Positions 1 to 10,618 of a stretch of 64,000 nucleotides of DNA are shown here, piece by piece (within the stretch, counting starts at the first letter, position 1; every line of letters begins with the position of its first letter). Under the pieces are notes generated by a model, which saw only the letters and a program-made list of their open reading frames with translations, was not told where the DNA came from and made no database searches. The stretch is from Coniferiporia sulphurascens (Eukaryota > Basidiomycota > Agaricomycetes > Hymenochaetales > Hymenochaetaceae): positions 434,001 to 498,000 of the forward strand of contig NBBA01000019.1 in NCBI GenBank assembly GCA_002794785.1, in the 5' to 3' direction. Made by a program: the position numbers and the translations under genes.

Positions 1-945
1 AAGTAAAAAAAAGTCAGCCACACGACGATATCATGCAGGACACGAGACCCACCGGCTCTAGGCACCGCGCCTCCTCTTGCGCGCACCGACGCCCTCGTTC
101 CACGAACGCCCCTGACTCGACCGTACCCCGCGCGCATCGCGAGCTTCTCCTTTTTCTCCGCCTCGACGCGCTCCCTCTCCTCACGTTCTTGCCGTTCAGA
201 CTCCTCTCTTTCCAGACGTTCCCTTTCTAACTGTTCTGCACGCGCGCGTTCCTCGACCTCTCTGCGGATCTTCTCTTCAGCTTCGCGCTCTGCCTTTTCC
301 AGTGTAGCTTCGTCCTGCAGGAATATTAGATTAGTAGTACTATAAGATTTCTTGAGAGATAACATACGTCGTCAGCTCCATGCCATCGCTCGTCGAATAT
401 CAGCCGTGTAACAGCCTCCGATTTTGCCAGTACGTTAATATACTTGTCGAGGAGCGCGTTCGTCTGCTTCAGTTGATCAGCCACGCGCTGTCGTTAACAA
501 TTAGTAGAACATACAAAGAGCAGTGAAGGGAGAAATAAACGCTAACCTCTGCCGAAGATCGCGTGTCACCCAGCGCGTCGTTATACATAGCGAGACCCGA
601 GTTCAGTTTGCGCAGCACGAACAAATCCTGCCTCAAGCGGTCCTCCCGCGTCCGCGCCATCGACAAAGCCATCGCCTCCTCGTCTCTGGGTACCTCCATC
701 TCCGCCTCATTCACGACCTCATCTTCGATATCGTCTTGCAATTCGGCGATGTCGGGCTCTGGGGGCTGGGAGGGGCGCGCGAGGAGGCTGAATGGCTGTG
801 ACGGACCCGAGGACGGCCCGGGCTTCACGTTCAGCGAGAGCTCGGATAGAGACAGATCAGCGTCCTCTGGGCCATCGTACGATGCGTCGCCTATTTGCGA
901 GCCGGCGAGATAATGAGAATCAAGAGATTCGTATGAAGCGTCCAT
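1..945 (-). CDS. DUO1: DASH complex subunit Duo1, 3' end cut by window edge
   Basis: Duo1 is a subunit of the DASH/Dam1 ring that couples kinetochores to spindle microtubules. Three exons are visible: 945-547, 487-368 and 314 to the left edge, all in phase 0 with GT-AG introns. Exon 1 ends with the family core, DLFVLRKLNSGLAMYNDALG, preceded by an acidic low-complexity N-terminus. Exon 2 continues the core with QLKQTNALLDKYINVLAKSE. Exon 3 is a long E/R/K-rich coiled coil followed by a basic GYGRVRGVRGTRAS tail like that of other fungal Duo1 proteins. The stop codon is not in the window. An in-frame ATG at 987 would add 14 residues; I chose 945 because MDASYESLD begins the acidic segment directly. 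The order core, coiled coil, basic tail fits the family, so identification is fairly firm. Confidence 0.85.
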
Positions 946-1167
946 CGCGCAGGCGCAGAACTCAATGGCGGTAAGTTGAGATGGCAAAACACGACGCGCT
1001 GTTGACGCGTCCTGTCACAACATTTTGACGAGCAAACCGAGGGCACGAGTACTAGCTTTCGTAAGTACCAATGAAATCACTAGCGAATCTCGAGAATAAG
1101 AAGGGTCATTTATGTGTACACTCGGCGATAGAAAGTAATTTAAAAAAACAAGACATGGCAAAACAAA

Positions 1168-1240
1168 TGGATGACAGGCGAATCGAACACCTGACCTCAC
1201 GCATGCGAAGCGTGCGCTCTACCAACTGAGCTAGACACCC
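1168..1240 (-). tRNA. tRNA-Ala (anticodon CGC)
   Basis: Read on the minus strand, the cloverleaf closes. The D arm is GCTC-AGTTGGTA-GAGC. The anticodon arm is CACGC-TTCGCAT-GCGTG with anticodon CGC. The T arm is AGGTG-TTCGATT-CGCCT. The acceptor GGGTGTC pairs with GTCATCC with one T-T mismatch at position 6. There is no intron. A TTTGTTTT run directly after the discriminator base would serve as the Pol III terminator. It lies between DUO1 and MSY1. The acceptor mismatch slightly lowers confidence that it is fully functional. Confidence 0.9.
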
Positions 1241-1338
1241 ATGCTGATCTGTGCAATTTGAATAATCTGAACTGCACTGATCTAATTGTTTCCTTCACGC
1301 CAATCAGAATCGAAGTTCTTTACTTCTTCACCAGAGGC

Positions 1339-3061
1339 ATGCGTCTCGCACACCGTATCCGACTTCTGCCCCGCCGTCCCTTGCAATGTCGCAGAAATTA
1401 CCACTTCAAAGCGCAGTTACTCGATGACCTGGACGCGCGCGGGATGATATCTCAAACAACAAAGTAAACACGTCGGCTTCTCTCCTGTCCCGAACCCTTT
1501 TGACAACTTTTAAGGAAGCCGTGCAGCACTCGCCCGGAGCCTTGAGCAGAAGAGCACAATCTATCTGGGCGTAGACCCGACGGCGAAGAGTCTTCATGTC
1601 GGACACCTTCTCCCGTTCATGTGTCTCCTACATTTCCATTTACGCGGTCATACTGTCATCCCGCTGGTAAGCTTCCCCGAGCCTTGGCGTCTACAAAAAG
1701 TACTGAAAAGAATAGATAGGAGGTGCGACCGGGCTCGTCGGCGATCCCTCCGGAAAGCTCGAGGAACGGACTCCGCTAGGCGAGCAGAAGGCAGTGGACA
1801 ACGTCGCGAGCCTGACAGACGCAGCGGGCAGCTTCTTCGAGTCCGCAACCGCGTATGCGGAACGCAGACTACGCCCCTCAGACAGGAGAGTTTCAGCACC
1901 TGTAGTCGCGAACAACGTCGACTGGCTAGGATCGCTCGGTCTGCTCGAGTTTTTAACAAAGGCGGGGAGGCACGCGCGTGTACCGACCATGATCAGCCGG
2001 GACAGGTGGGCCCACCCGCCTGCATCTCAGGTCACTATCTACTAACACTGACCCCCCCAATCTCCAGCGTGAAGATCCGCATGGGCTCGCAGCAGGGCAT
2101 CTCGTTCACCGAGTTCACATACCAGCTCCTGCAGGCGTACGACTTCTACCACCTCTACCGCACGCGGGGGTGCACGCTGCAGCTCGGCGGGTCCGACCAG
2201 TGGGGGAACATCCTCTCCGGCGTGGACCTCATCGACCGCACGCGTGCGCGGGACGGGCCTCTCGCGCATGGTCTCACAACGCCGTTGCTTACTACAGCGT
2301 CAGGCGCGAAGTTCGGGAAGAGCGAGGGGAACGCGGTGTGGTTGGATAGTCAATTGACGAGCGTGTTTGATTTCTATCAGGTAACGCCGTTTTATTGGTG
2401 GGGAATGATGGTCACCCCGATACTCATAACTACTTTGTTACAGTTCTTCCTACGTACTGCGGACGCAGACGTAGGAAAATACTTGCGCATGTTCACGTTC
2501 CTCTCACTAGAAGAGATCTCGTCAATCCTCCAGGAGCAAGAGGTAAGACCGAACTCATGAGGTCGAGGAACGAGTCTCACCACAAGAAATCTACAGTCTG
2601 CACCCGAAAAACGAAAAGCACAACACGTGCTTGCAGATGAGGTGGTCGAGCTGATCCACGGCAGTAGGTGCCCCATGTCTCCTACACCCGACTGTCTCTG
2701 AACAAATGTATTCCCAACAGAACCCGCCGTCCACCACGCACACGTCGCGACGCAGGTCCTCTTCGGGACCTCCGTCTCTCACAGCGCCCACGAAATCGTC
2801 GGCGCACTTGAAGGCGACCCGCGCCTTACCCGCTGCGCACGAGAAGAAGCCATCGAGCAGCCGATATGGAGGCTTGCCTCGAAGCATGGGCTGGTTAGCA
2901 GCAATAGTGAAGCGCGCAGGCTAGCCGACTCGAAAGGTCTCTATCTCAACAACGTAGCCGTCAACTCAAAACAGACGCTCCAGGCTTCAGATCTAATCGA
3001 CAACGGCGTTGCCATCCTCAGGGCTGGGAAGGACAACCATCTCGTCCTCGCCCTCCAGTAA
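1339..3061 (+). CDS. MSY1: Mitochondrial tyrosyl-tRNA synthetase
   Basis: Charges mitochondrial tRNA-Tyr. Seven exons: 1339-1463, 1519-?1671, 1716-2005, 2068-2380, 2444-2542, 2597-2663, 2721-3061; all junctions keep frame. The start gives an arginine-rich mitochondrial presequence (MRLAHRIRLLPRR) before the catalytic N-terminus RGMISQTTN. Class I signatures are present: GVDPTAKSLHVGHLLP (HIGH motif as HVGH), GGATGLVGDPSGK, the TyrRS-specific LGGSDQWGNI, and KFGKSEGNAVW (KMSKS equivalent KFGKS). The C-terminal exon carries an S4-like RNA-binding region (RRLADSKGLYLNN). About 460 aa, normal for fungal Msy1. It converges with the TM9SF gene, leaving only about 150 bases between the two stops. 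Confidence 0.95.
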
Positions 3062-3208
3062 TTAAAATAGTTTAAAGTCTCTATATTCCGAGGGCCCTTT
3101 TAAGAAAACTAATAATCCGGAGGGAGTGCGGACGATGGGACGGTACTAATAATATATAATCACAACAGAATGCGAGTGGCTATTATCATATTTAACACCC
3201 AGTATCGA

Positions 3209-5938
3209 CTAGTCGATACGGATGGCACTATAGAGCTTGCGCACTGCCCAATAGCTCGCAATAAACCCGATCGTCCCTGCATTGAAAATAAAACAAATGA
3301 TAAGCCACAGTTCAATTGTGTCCGTGACAGAGGAACTCGCCTGTGATCAAGAAGTCCAGAAGGACAAGTAAAAACAGGTAGCCGAGGTACAACACGACGC
3401 TGGACAGCGAATCGAGAGAAAGCCGGGAGAGCCAGTAGTACAGGCCGTACATGAGCAGCCAGAATGCACTCCCGCCACCCGTGAGGAACGCACGCCAGTG
3501 CCAACGGTACTCCTCTGCGCACAGCTGAAAGTACGTGAAGAGGATTGTGACGGTCGCGGTCGTGAGCGAGACAACCCCCGCTGTCAACGTGAGGAAGCCG
3601 AAGGCGTAATAAGCACGCGACGCGAAGAGGCTCGAGAGGACGAAGTACAGCTCGACAAACGCCGCGCCTATATGCATGTCACCATTAGTTTTTGTGAATG
3701 CTACACGAATGCATCAATGCATACCGAATGGTAGGATACCGCTTAAAATTGCGGCCCACTAAGGAAGCGCATCAGTGATTGAGTAAGTACTAAGAATCAG
3801 GTTTAAATTTACCCAGGGACGAAGGTACTTGGGAACGGGCGGAATCTGCCTGGGAATGGAGTTCACCCGGACAGGATGGGACACAGCCTGTGAACCTTGT
3901 TTTAGCAGAAAGAAACATGCGAGCGTCAGACTTGCTTACTCCAGCCTTAGAGCCGAAATAGGATCCCACAGACGAAAGCGGAGCGGAAATACCAAACCAC
4001 AGTAATACGATAAAGAGCATAGTACCGAAAGGCACTGCTCCGGAGGACCCAGCAGCGATGAGGAAGAAGTTCAGCAGGAAAACAATAGCAAAGACAACGG
4101 TCGGCAGGATCGTAGCCGTAAGGAATACATTCTTCCTTCGTTCAGTGCCGCCTAGAGACGTATATAATCGACTTGAGATATACCCTCCAATGCTAAGATA
4201 GGGTCATGAGCAGTCTGCAGTCATTCAAATTACTCAAACAAACCTTCCGAAGAATGTCCAGCAAACCATCATCACGGTGGCTAGGGATCCGCGGTTGGAA
4301 GGGGACAGGAAGCCGAGCAGAGCAAATACTACAGGCCAATAAAATGAGAGTTACGAGAGTGAATTATTAACATTATCAATAGTTAAAATCAACTCACGAA
4401 GTGTTACACCGACCATGGCACACAACTGTGCACCATTTCCTACCAGCACGGAAAGAACAAGAGGGTTTTGCGGGGCTCTAAACACTTCGCCATGTACTAA
4501 TTTCCAGCCAAAGTCTTCCTGAACATCTTCCTAGAAACGCAAAAGTCAGTAAACACGATATGCCTTCACGTGTTCGTCATACACTCAGGTCGATGGCATT
4601 ATAACGCGAAATCTACGAGTATCACGTCAGATTCATGAAAACGGAACCGAAAGAACCGTTCTATACTCACATCCCGAGAAACGCTTCGGTAGATAATTAG
4701 GCCAACCATGATGCAAAGGAAAATCACGGTGGCCAAGGAGTTGACGAGACTGAACCAGTGTATACGCGGATCAAATATGTGTAAGTAGTTATCCCAGCGA
4801 GTAGCCTTAAACGACCGTCAGCATCATTCCACCGGACTCGTATATAGAGTTGCGAATTCACCCAAGGAGTATCGGATTCCTGTCAATTATAATTAAGACC
4901 TATAACGAAACTACACGCGGTTTCTAAATCACTTACAGTCCAGAAAACGCGATAAGTGTAGCGCACTCCTGTTTCTTGATCCTCACTTAAGAATATATGT
5001 GTGCCTGTATCGTCGCATGCTTGAACATCCTGGTTACCACCAACACTATATGGAAAGTCAAAAGAAGCCCTTCCTGATTATAACAAGCTGGGAGCCCACC
5101 TTGACGGCCAGACCAGGACTCCAACAACCCTGTAGACACCAAATCTGGGCTCGTGGTACCTGAAACAACGAGGTGAGAATACTGAATGACTCGAACAGTA
5201 TACTTTCACTCACCGGATGTATATATCGTAGTTATTATTCAACGCGGGACGTTCCGCGAATTCCTCTTCGTCGTTTCCAAGGTTGAATCCCATGTCAAAG
5301 AAAATCTCACCAGACTTGGTGTCCTTCTTCATCTCTGCGGCGGGTAAGCCGTCAATGAGCCAGTTGAGCGCGTAATCCTCCTTTATACGGTCGTTGATGA
5401 ACTTTCCATCTTCTGGCGGTATTACAGTATTGCATAGAGTTCGGCAAGTGCCGTTTTCGCGCAGCATTTCGATCTGCACCCGGATTTTGTCAGTTCGAGC
5501 GCGTCTGGAAGACAGAATGGGAAACGTACGTCGTATTTGGAGTTGAAGATACGATCTCCAAACAGGATGGACCCTAGCGACTCGGGTTGCTTGTTGGCAC
5601 CCTCGTCTGGGATGCAGAAATGGAAAGCGGGGTTGTAATAATCATCTGAGAGTTTGCCAGTCAGACGCGCCCTTACGCTGGTACGGGGTGAAGAAGTTAC
5701 AATTTATCATGGATTTCTATTAAACGTTGTTATGAGTTACTGCAACGTGTATACGGAAGATAAGACATACCAGCTTTGCATTGTCCGCAGTTCCAATCAT
5801 AGGTGTGAGGGCGTTGACAAATAGCTCAACCCGCTCGCCGACCTGGTAGTCGCGCGGGGCGGCACCTGGAAGATAGAACGCATCCGCACAAGTTACTAAA
5901 AGACCAGCAAAGAGCAGTTTTGACGCGAATTGTCGCAT
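3209..5938 (-). CDS. TM9SF / EMP70 nonaspanin (endosome-Golgi membrane protein)
   Basis: Nine-span membrane protein of the endosomal/Golgi system. The start gives a signal peptide ([20 protein letters not shown]) followed by [15 protein letters not shown], the classic nonaspanin N-terminus. Luminal exons contain [14 protein letters not shown] and the block at 5214-5479. Then come [12 protein letters not shown] (TM1), [48 protein letters not shown] and [15 protein letters not shown]. The C-terminus, KLYSAIRID, resembles the family's cytosolic sorting tail. There are about a dozen exons. The last intron (3277-3340) starts with GC rather than GT: the frame and the conserved LITGTIGF junction require ACAG/GCGAGT. 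The exon 1-exon 2 junction (around 5690-5771) is not resolved in frame by me. Which of EMP70, TMN2 or TMN3 it matches cannot be told by eye. Confidence 0.93.
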
Positions 5939-7353
5939 TTTGTTGTCCCAGTGTCCGCGACACCGTACCGCCGTCGTCTTTAGTCAATCACAGCGAAGTG
6001 GGTAGCAGCGTTAACGGTGGCGAGTCGTGGCCTACGTGTAAAGTATAGCGTGAGAACAACGGCCAACGCGCGCAGCCAGGCCGCGAACTCGAGCCTCGAG
6101 CCTCACGTCGATGTCTGTGCCTAAGTGCTACCAGTCGAGACTCCAGGTCAACAAGCATCCTATTTATCAACTTCATCTTTACTCCGGACTAGTCCCGCCG
6201 CTTTTGCCCCATGAACCTTTCTAGCGCCTCGGCCAAGAGCATTATTGACAGTACTAAACTCGGCAAAAGAGGCCGATGTCGTTCTTCGAGTCGGACCTGC
6301 CGGGAAGTAGTGCGAAGAGCTTGGGCACTATGGCACTGGGCTACTGTATCTCGACCCGGTTTACGGCTGAGCATTTGCTTGTCCTCACTGGCTCGCCGCA
6401 GTTGTCTGAAGGAGCTAAATCGATCGCGGACAAGTACCAGACGACGCAACGCCTCCGAAGATATCGAATGTTTGTGCAGGCTCATCCAAATTCTCCTTCA
6501 AACAAGAAATAGACAGCATCAAATCCCGTCTACAGGGCGCATATTGAGTTAAACCTCAAGTATTATTGCATCTCGGTTGAACTACTCTACAACACGAAGA
6601 TGACTTAAGAATAGGCTGTGGATGCGGGAATGAATTTGAGACCTTGTGGTCCCAGCGTATCGGATCTCGGGACCACACAAATTTCCTGCCGATATGCTTT
6701 GCATCGGGTGCACGTTTCAATAAGGAATTTGTATCTGTTCATAACCCACTCGTGGCGTTCGTTACCGGGAGAAAAGCTACTGACAAGGGGATGTATAGAG
6801 AATTCTGGCCGGGGGCGGGATAGCTGAAGCATGTCGCAACGACTCAACGCGGTCCGTCCGGGACTGACTATTCTGTGAAGACTGATTCTCTGGTCTTCGA
6901 TATTTACAGCGATCGCTACATGCGTTCGTGATGAACGCCTTGTCATAGGTACCGATCTCAAAACTATGGTGATTCGTTGTGGTTCTAATGCGGAGACGCC
7001 CGTTTTAAAAGCAGTCGCCTTCAATCAGTCCAGGCCGCCATCTTGAATTCCTAGAATGGGTTGCGGTTTGATGCATGTAAGCAATTCTAAGGGGTGCCCG
7101 GCCAACTTTTAACGACTAGTAGTTGTTTCGCTCACGAAATCACACCAACTTCCCTTATCTTACGATCAGTATTCATTTAAGTTATTATACGCGTGGGTTA
7201 GTACCTATTTGTGCAAAGCTTCGCAATTGCGTAGGACTAAATTGGCCTTGAGGTGAAATGTCCTCACGGATGCGAATTCCTCACGCCGTGTCCCCAAGAG
7301 ACCCACAGACCTCCTGCGCCTTCGTGCTTCAAACTACCACCATCCAAAATACG
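5939..7353. other. Intergenic region, no recognised gene
   Basis: This lies between the divergent TM9SF and first hydrolase starts. Short open frames occur (for example 6276-6512 on plus) but none has a recognisable domain, and their frames break within about 240 bases without convincing splice continuation. It may hold promoters of both flanking genes or the remains of a decayed gene. Confidence 0.4.
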
Positions 7354-9076
7354 ATGGCCAACTTCGAAAACTCACCTATACAATTTTATCATCACGGACG
7401 CTTCCGTGTCTCGGGCGGAGTTTTGCCAGATGCTATAACTGCTTATCAGACGTTTGGTGACATAACAAACCCGTGTGTTATATTTCCAACGTGTTACGGA
7501 GGGAAGCTTGGCGGTAAGTCAGCCGTACCAGTCTGAAGTCATATACGAACAAAGCATGGATATCAAGGTAACAGTTTGTTAGATCAAGCGTATATGATAG
7601 GCGAGACCAAGGTATACCTCCGCTCCGGACTAATAAACCTTTAGTCGAGTGTGACATCTTCGAGTCAGGCATTGCAACCAAGCAAGTACTTTATAGTCAC
7701 GTTAGCATTGTTTTCGAACGGCGAGGTAAGTACAACTATTCGTTAATGTGCCTAGGAGTGTCTGATACGTCCTACAGTCTTCCTCTCCGTCGAATACTGT
7801 GAGAGATACGATATAGACAGCAAAGAATAAAATTAACAATATGTAGCCTGCGCCTCACAACGGACCGTACTTCCCCGCTGTATCATACGAGGACAACATG
7901 TCAGTTTTGTCTTTCATTCTCCTGCATACTGTTGTTCTGATTCTGAAACAAAGTCGGGCCCAATATGCGGTCCTTACGAAAGCACTCGGTATAGGAAAAG
8001 CTTATGCTGTCATTGGATTTTCTATGGGTGGACAACAGGTTGGCATGCTCGCATGTATATAACTGCTATCAACCGACGGACCCTTTTAAGGCTTATTACT
8101 GGCCGGTTGTTTACCCTGACTATGTCGAAAGGTACGCCCACAATACGTGATAAACGGCCCCGTGTCACTCATGGATGTATCCGACATAGATTCATTGCAA
8201 TATGTGGCTCAGCGCGGACTAGCCCACACAACAAATGGTATGCACGGGGACTTTATTATCGTAGTCAGAGTTAAAGACTTTCTTTTAGCTTCTTGGAAGG
8301 GCCAAAAGCTGCCTTGATTGCGTCGAAAGACTTCGATAACGGACATTATAAATCTGTGCCGCAAATCGGTATCCGAGCTTTCGGGAGAGCCTACAGCGCT
8401 TGGGCGTACGGACAGGCAGTGGGTTCTCCTTCGACTCCTTCCTTTTTATTTTCGGTTATTGATATAATAATATTTAGTGGTTCCGAAACCACGGATACCT
8501 CCATGATGGAAAGTAAATGAGCATTTAGATTGACCCCTCACAGAATCAAGAATCCGTAAAATTAAAGACTCACACACCCAGGTATACCGATCTCGACTCG
8601 TTCCTCCGCGAAGAGTGGGAATCAGGGTTTCTCAGTGCATGGGATGCAAACGACATGATCACCCTTCTCAACACTTGGTATACTGGCGATGTTTCGCTTG
8701 TACGCGATGGAGGCAACTACACGGCGTGTTTAGCCGCAATCAAAGCTCGCGGTCTCGTCATGCCCTCAAAGACAGACCTGTACTTTCCCGTAAGTTTTCC
8801 GACCATGCAAATGAGCTTTGAGGCTTCTGGTCTCACGACTACCTGGCGCAGCCTGAGGACAGCGAAACCGAGTTATCTCATCTCAAGAATGCCAAGCTCG
8901 TTGTAATCGACTCCGTTTGGGGACATATGGGTGCGCGAATCTACTTAACTCGTTCCAGGTTATTTGTGCTCACGATCTATATTTCATCGTAATAAATACA
9001 CACAGCCGGTGGAGGATCAAACGCGACAGACGACGACTTTATCACGAAGGAAGTAAGAGGATTCCTTGAATCTTAA
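7354..9076 (+). CDS. Alpha/beta-hydrolase, homoserine acetyltransferase-like, array copy 1
   Basis: Serine hydrolase/acyltransferase fold related to MetX/MET2-type proteins; substrate unknown. Start chosen at 7354 (MANFENSPIQFYHHGRFRV) because it aligns with the start of copy 3. Early exons are 7354-7513, 7583-7611, 7669-7725 and 7778-7798, and the model ends ...GFLES-stop. The triad is visible: nucleophile Ser in GFSMGGQQ, Asp in SKTDLYFP and His in WGHMAGGG. Upstream conserved parts are FPTCYGGKLG, SNGESSSPSNT and GPYFPAVSYEDN. About 335-340 aa in 13 exons. An intron splits VER/FIAIC at 8131/8190, which copy 3 lacks. All donors I placed here are GT. First of three tandem paralogs. The true reaction could be an esterase or acetyltransferase; the fungal relatives are mostly uncharacterised. 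Confidence 0.85.
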
Positions 9077-9387
9077 AGCCTCTCAGGCATTGTACTATTA
9101 CTCCAGAAGATTCTGGTGCGGAGTGAATTCCGCAGCTATGTTGACCAAAGAGAAGGAATGGCACCTATCCCTGATATACGAAGAATGTCTCAAGTTGAAA
9201 CTCTGTATGGGAACGCAGTCTATATAGTCAAAACTATTCTCACTTCTGCATATGCTTGTTGCTCTCGCCCAGTGCGATAACGTTTGCCGTGTGTGCCTTG
9301 ACCAAATCTAGGACGGCTTTCTCATGAAGGACCGCTTATGATTAATATGCCGCCACTTAGGTCTTCTTACGCCTCCATTTTCAGTCC

Positions 9388-10316
9388 TTGAACGAGACCG
9401 GTCTCATGCAAGACATTACTACTGAGGCTCACATGCAGTATTTCGATCGCGGACGCTGTGGGCTTCGAGACAAATGTTCTGCCAACCCACACTGTCACGG
9501 TATCCAGCTCAAGAAGCACCCTGACTACATCTCAGCATCTATTGTTGGCTATTGGCCAGTTGTGTGTCCTGAGTATGTAGAAAGGTAAGCCCTTAGCCCG
9601 CGACAGACAGTTTAGTCTCTTTTTTTCGGCGCATCCGTCCAAGTTCATCGTAATATGTGCCTCCGCGCGATCCAGTCCGCATACTGTAACAGATGGTGTC
9701 TACATTTTAGATACTAATATCGCGAACGAGTGAGGCTTATTTGTCTCCTATAGTTCTTTGGAAGGTCCAAATGCCACATATAATGAAAGAATCAAATGAC
9801 TTAGACAACGAAACCCATATTTTTAATCCGCACCGCGATTTGGCGCGGGGGCCTTTGAATGAGTTTATAGCGCTTGGGCATACAGCCAGCCTGTAAGCCT
9901 TCCGCCAACCTTCGCATTTTACTTTTTACCCAATAATCAATCCAGTGGTTTGGGAAGTATGAGTACCTTTCAATTTATAACGGAATGTGAGCAACTCATA
10001 TCAAAAACATTTCTGCCGTGCTCAAAACTCGAAGTCCCAGATACTCCGACCCCAACTCATTCGTCCGCGAAGGGTGCAACGAAATCAAGTTGTCTCATTT
10101 GAAAAATGCCAAGCTTGAAGTATTCGACTCCATCTGGGGACACGTATAGTAAGTGCAAATCCTGATCGCACATCCGAGTCTCCAAGACTCCCAAGTTCAT
10201 GAGTGACGCTATTGTTTTTGCGATTGCAAAAAAAAAGTAGCTGGTGAGGGCTCAAATACGTAGGACGACAATTTTATAAAGAAGGAAATATGGGCCCCCC
10301 AGAGTCATAAAATCCT
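9388..10316 (+). pseudogene. Decayed alpha/beta-hydrolase, array copy 2
   Basis: This aligns in order with copies 1 and 3 but is broken. It keeps an N-terminal piece (MQDITTEAHMQYFDRGR), loses the segment holding the nucleophile GFSMGG, then resumes at YWPVVCPEYVER with the same intron donor as copy 1 (9585). It continues with FIVICASARSSPH, SLEGPNATY, VYSAWAYSQP, SDPNSFVREG, LSHLKNAKLEVFDSIWGHV and a tail like AGEGSNT. There are in-frame stops (in the EGPNATY region and after WGHV). The block between the Asp-bearing SKTDLYFP region and SFVREG is deleted. It cannot encode a working hydrolase. Confidence 0.85.
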
Positions 10317-10618
10317 GCAAGTGTTCATGATGCTTCGGGCCGAACTTCGTGGCTATTAGTAACTCAATAGAAGGAATGGCACACATGTCCGATGTGCCAA
10401 GAATATCACTGGCTCTGTATGGAACCAGAGTCTATACAGTCAAATATACCCTCACATCTCCACATGCCCGTTCGTACTTCTTTCGTGCAGCGCCATAACA
10501 CTGTGTGTAACCTTGCCATATATGCTTAACTTTTCCCATGGAGGCCCGATAACTACCTTGCTACCATTTGGCTCCGTTGCACCGTCCTCTCCAAGAGTTC
10601 TTAAGAAAGACCGCTCCA

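Noticed and set aside
6276..6512. Plus-strand frame starting MSFFESDLPGSSAKSLG as a small gene
   Set aside because: No recognisable domain, no conserved splice extension, and stops just upstream in the same frame; kept only as an unexplained frame in the intergenic entry.
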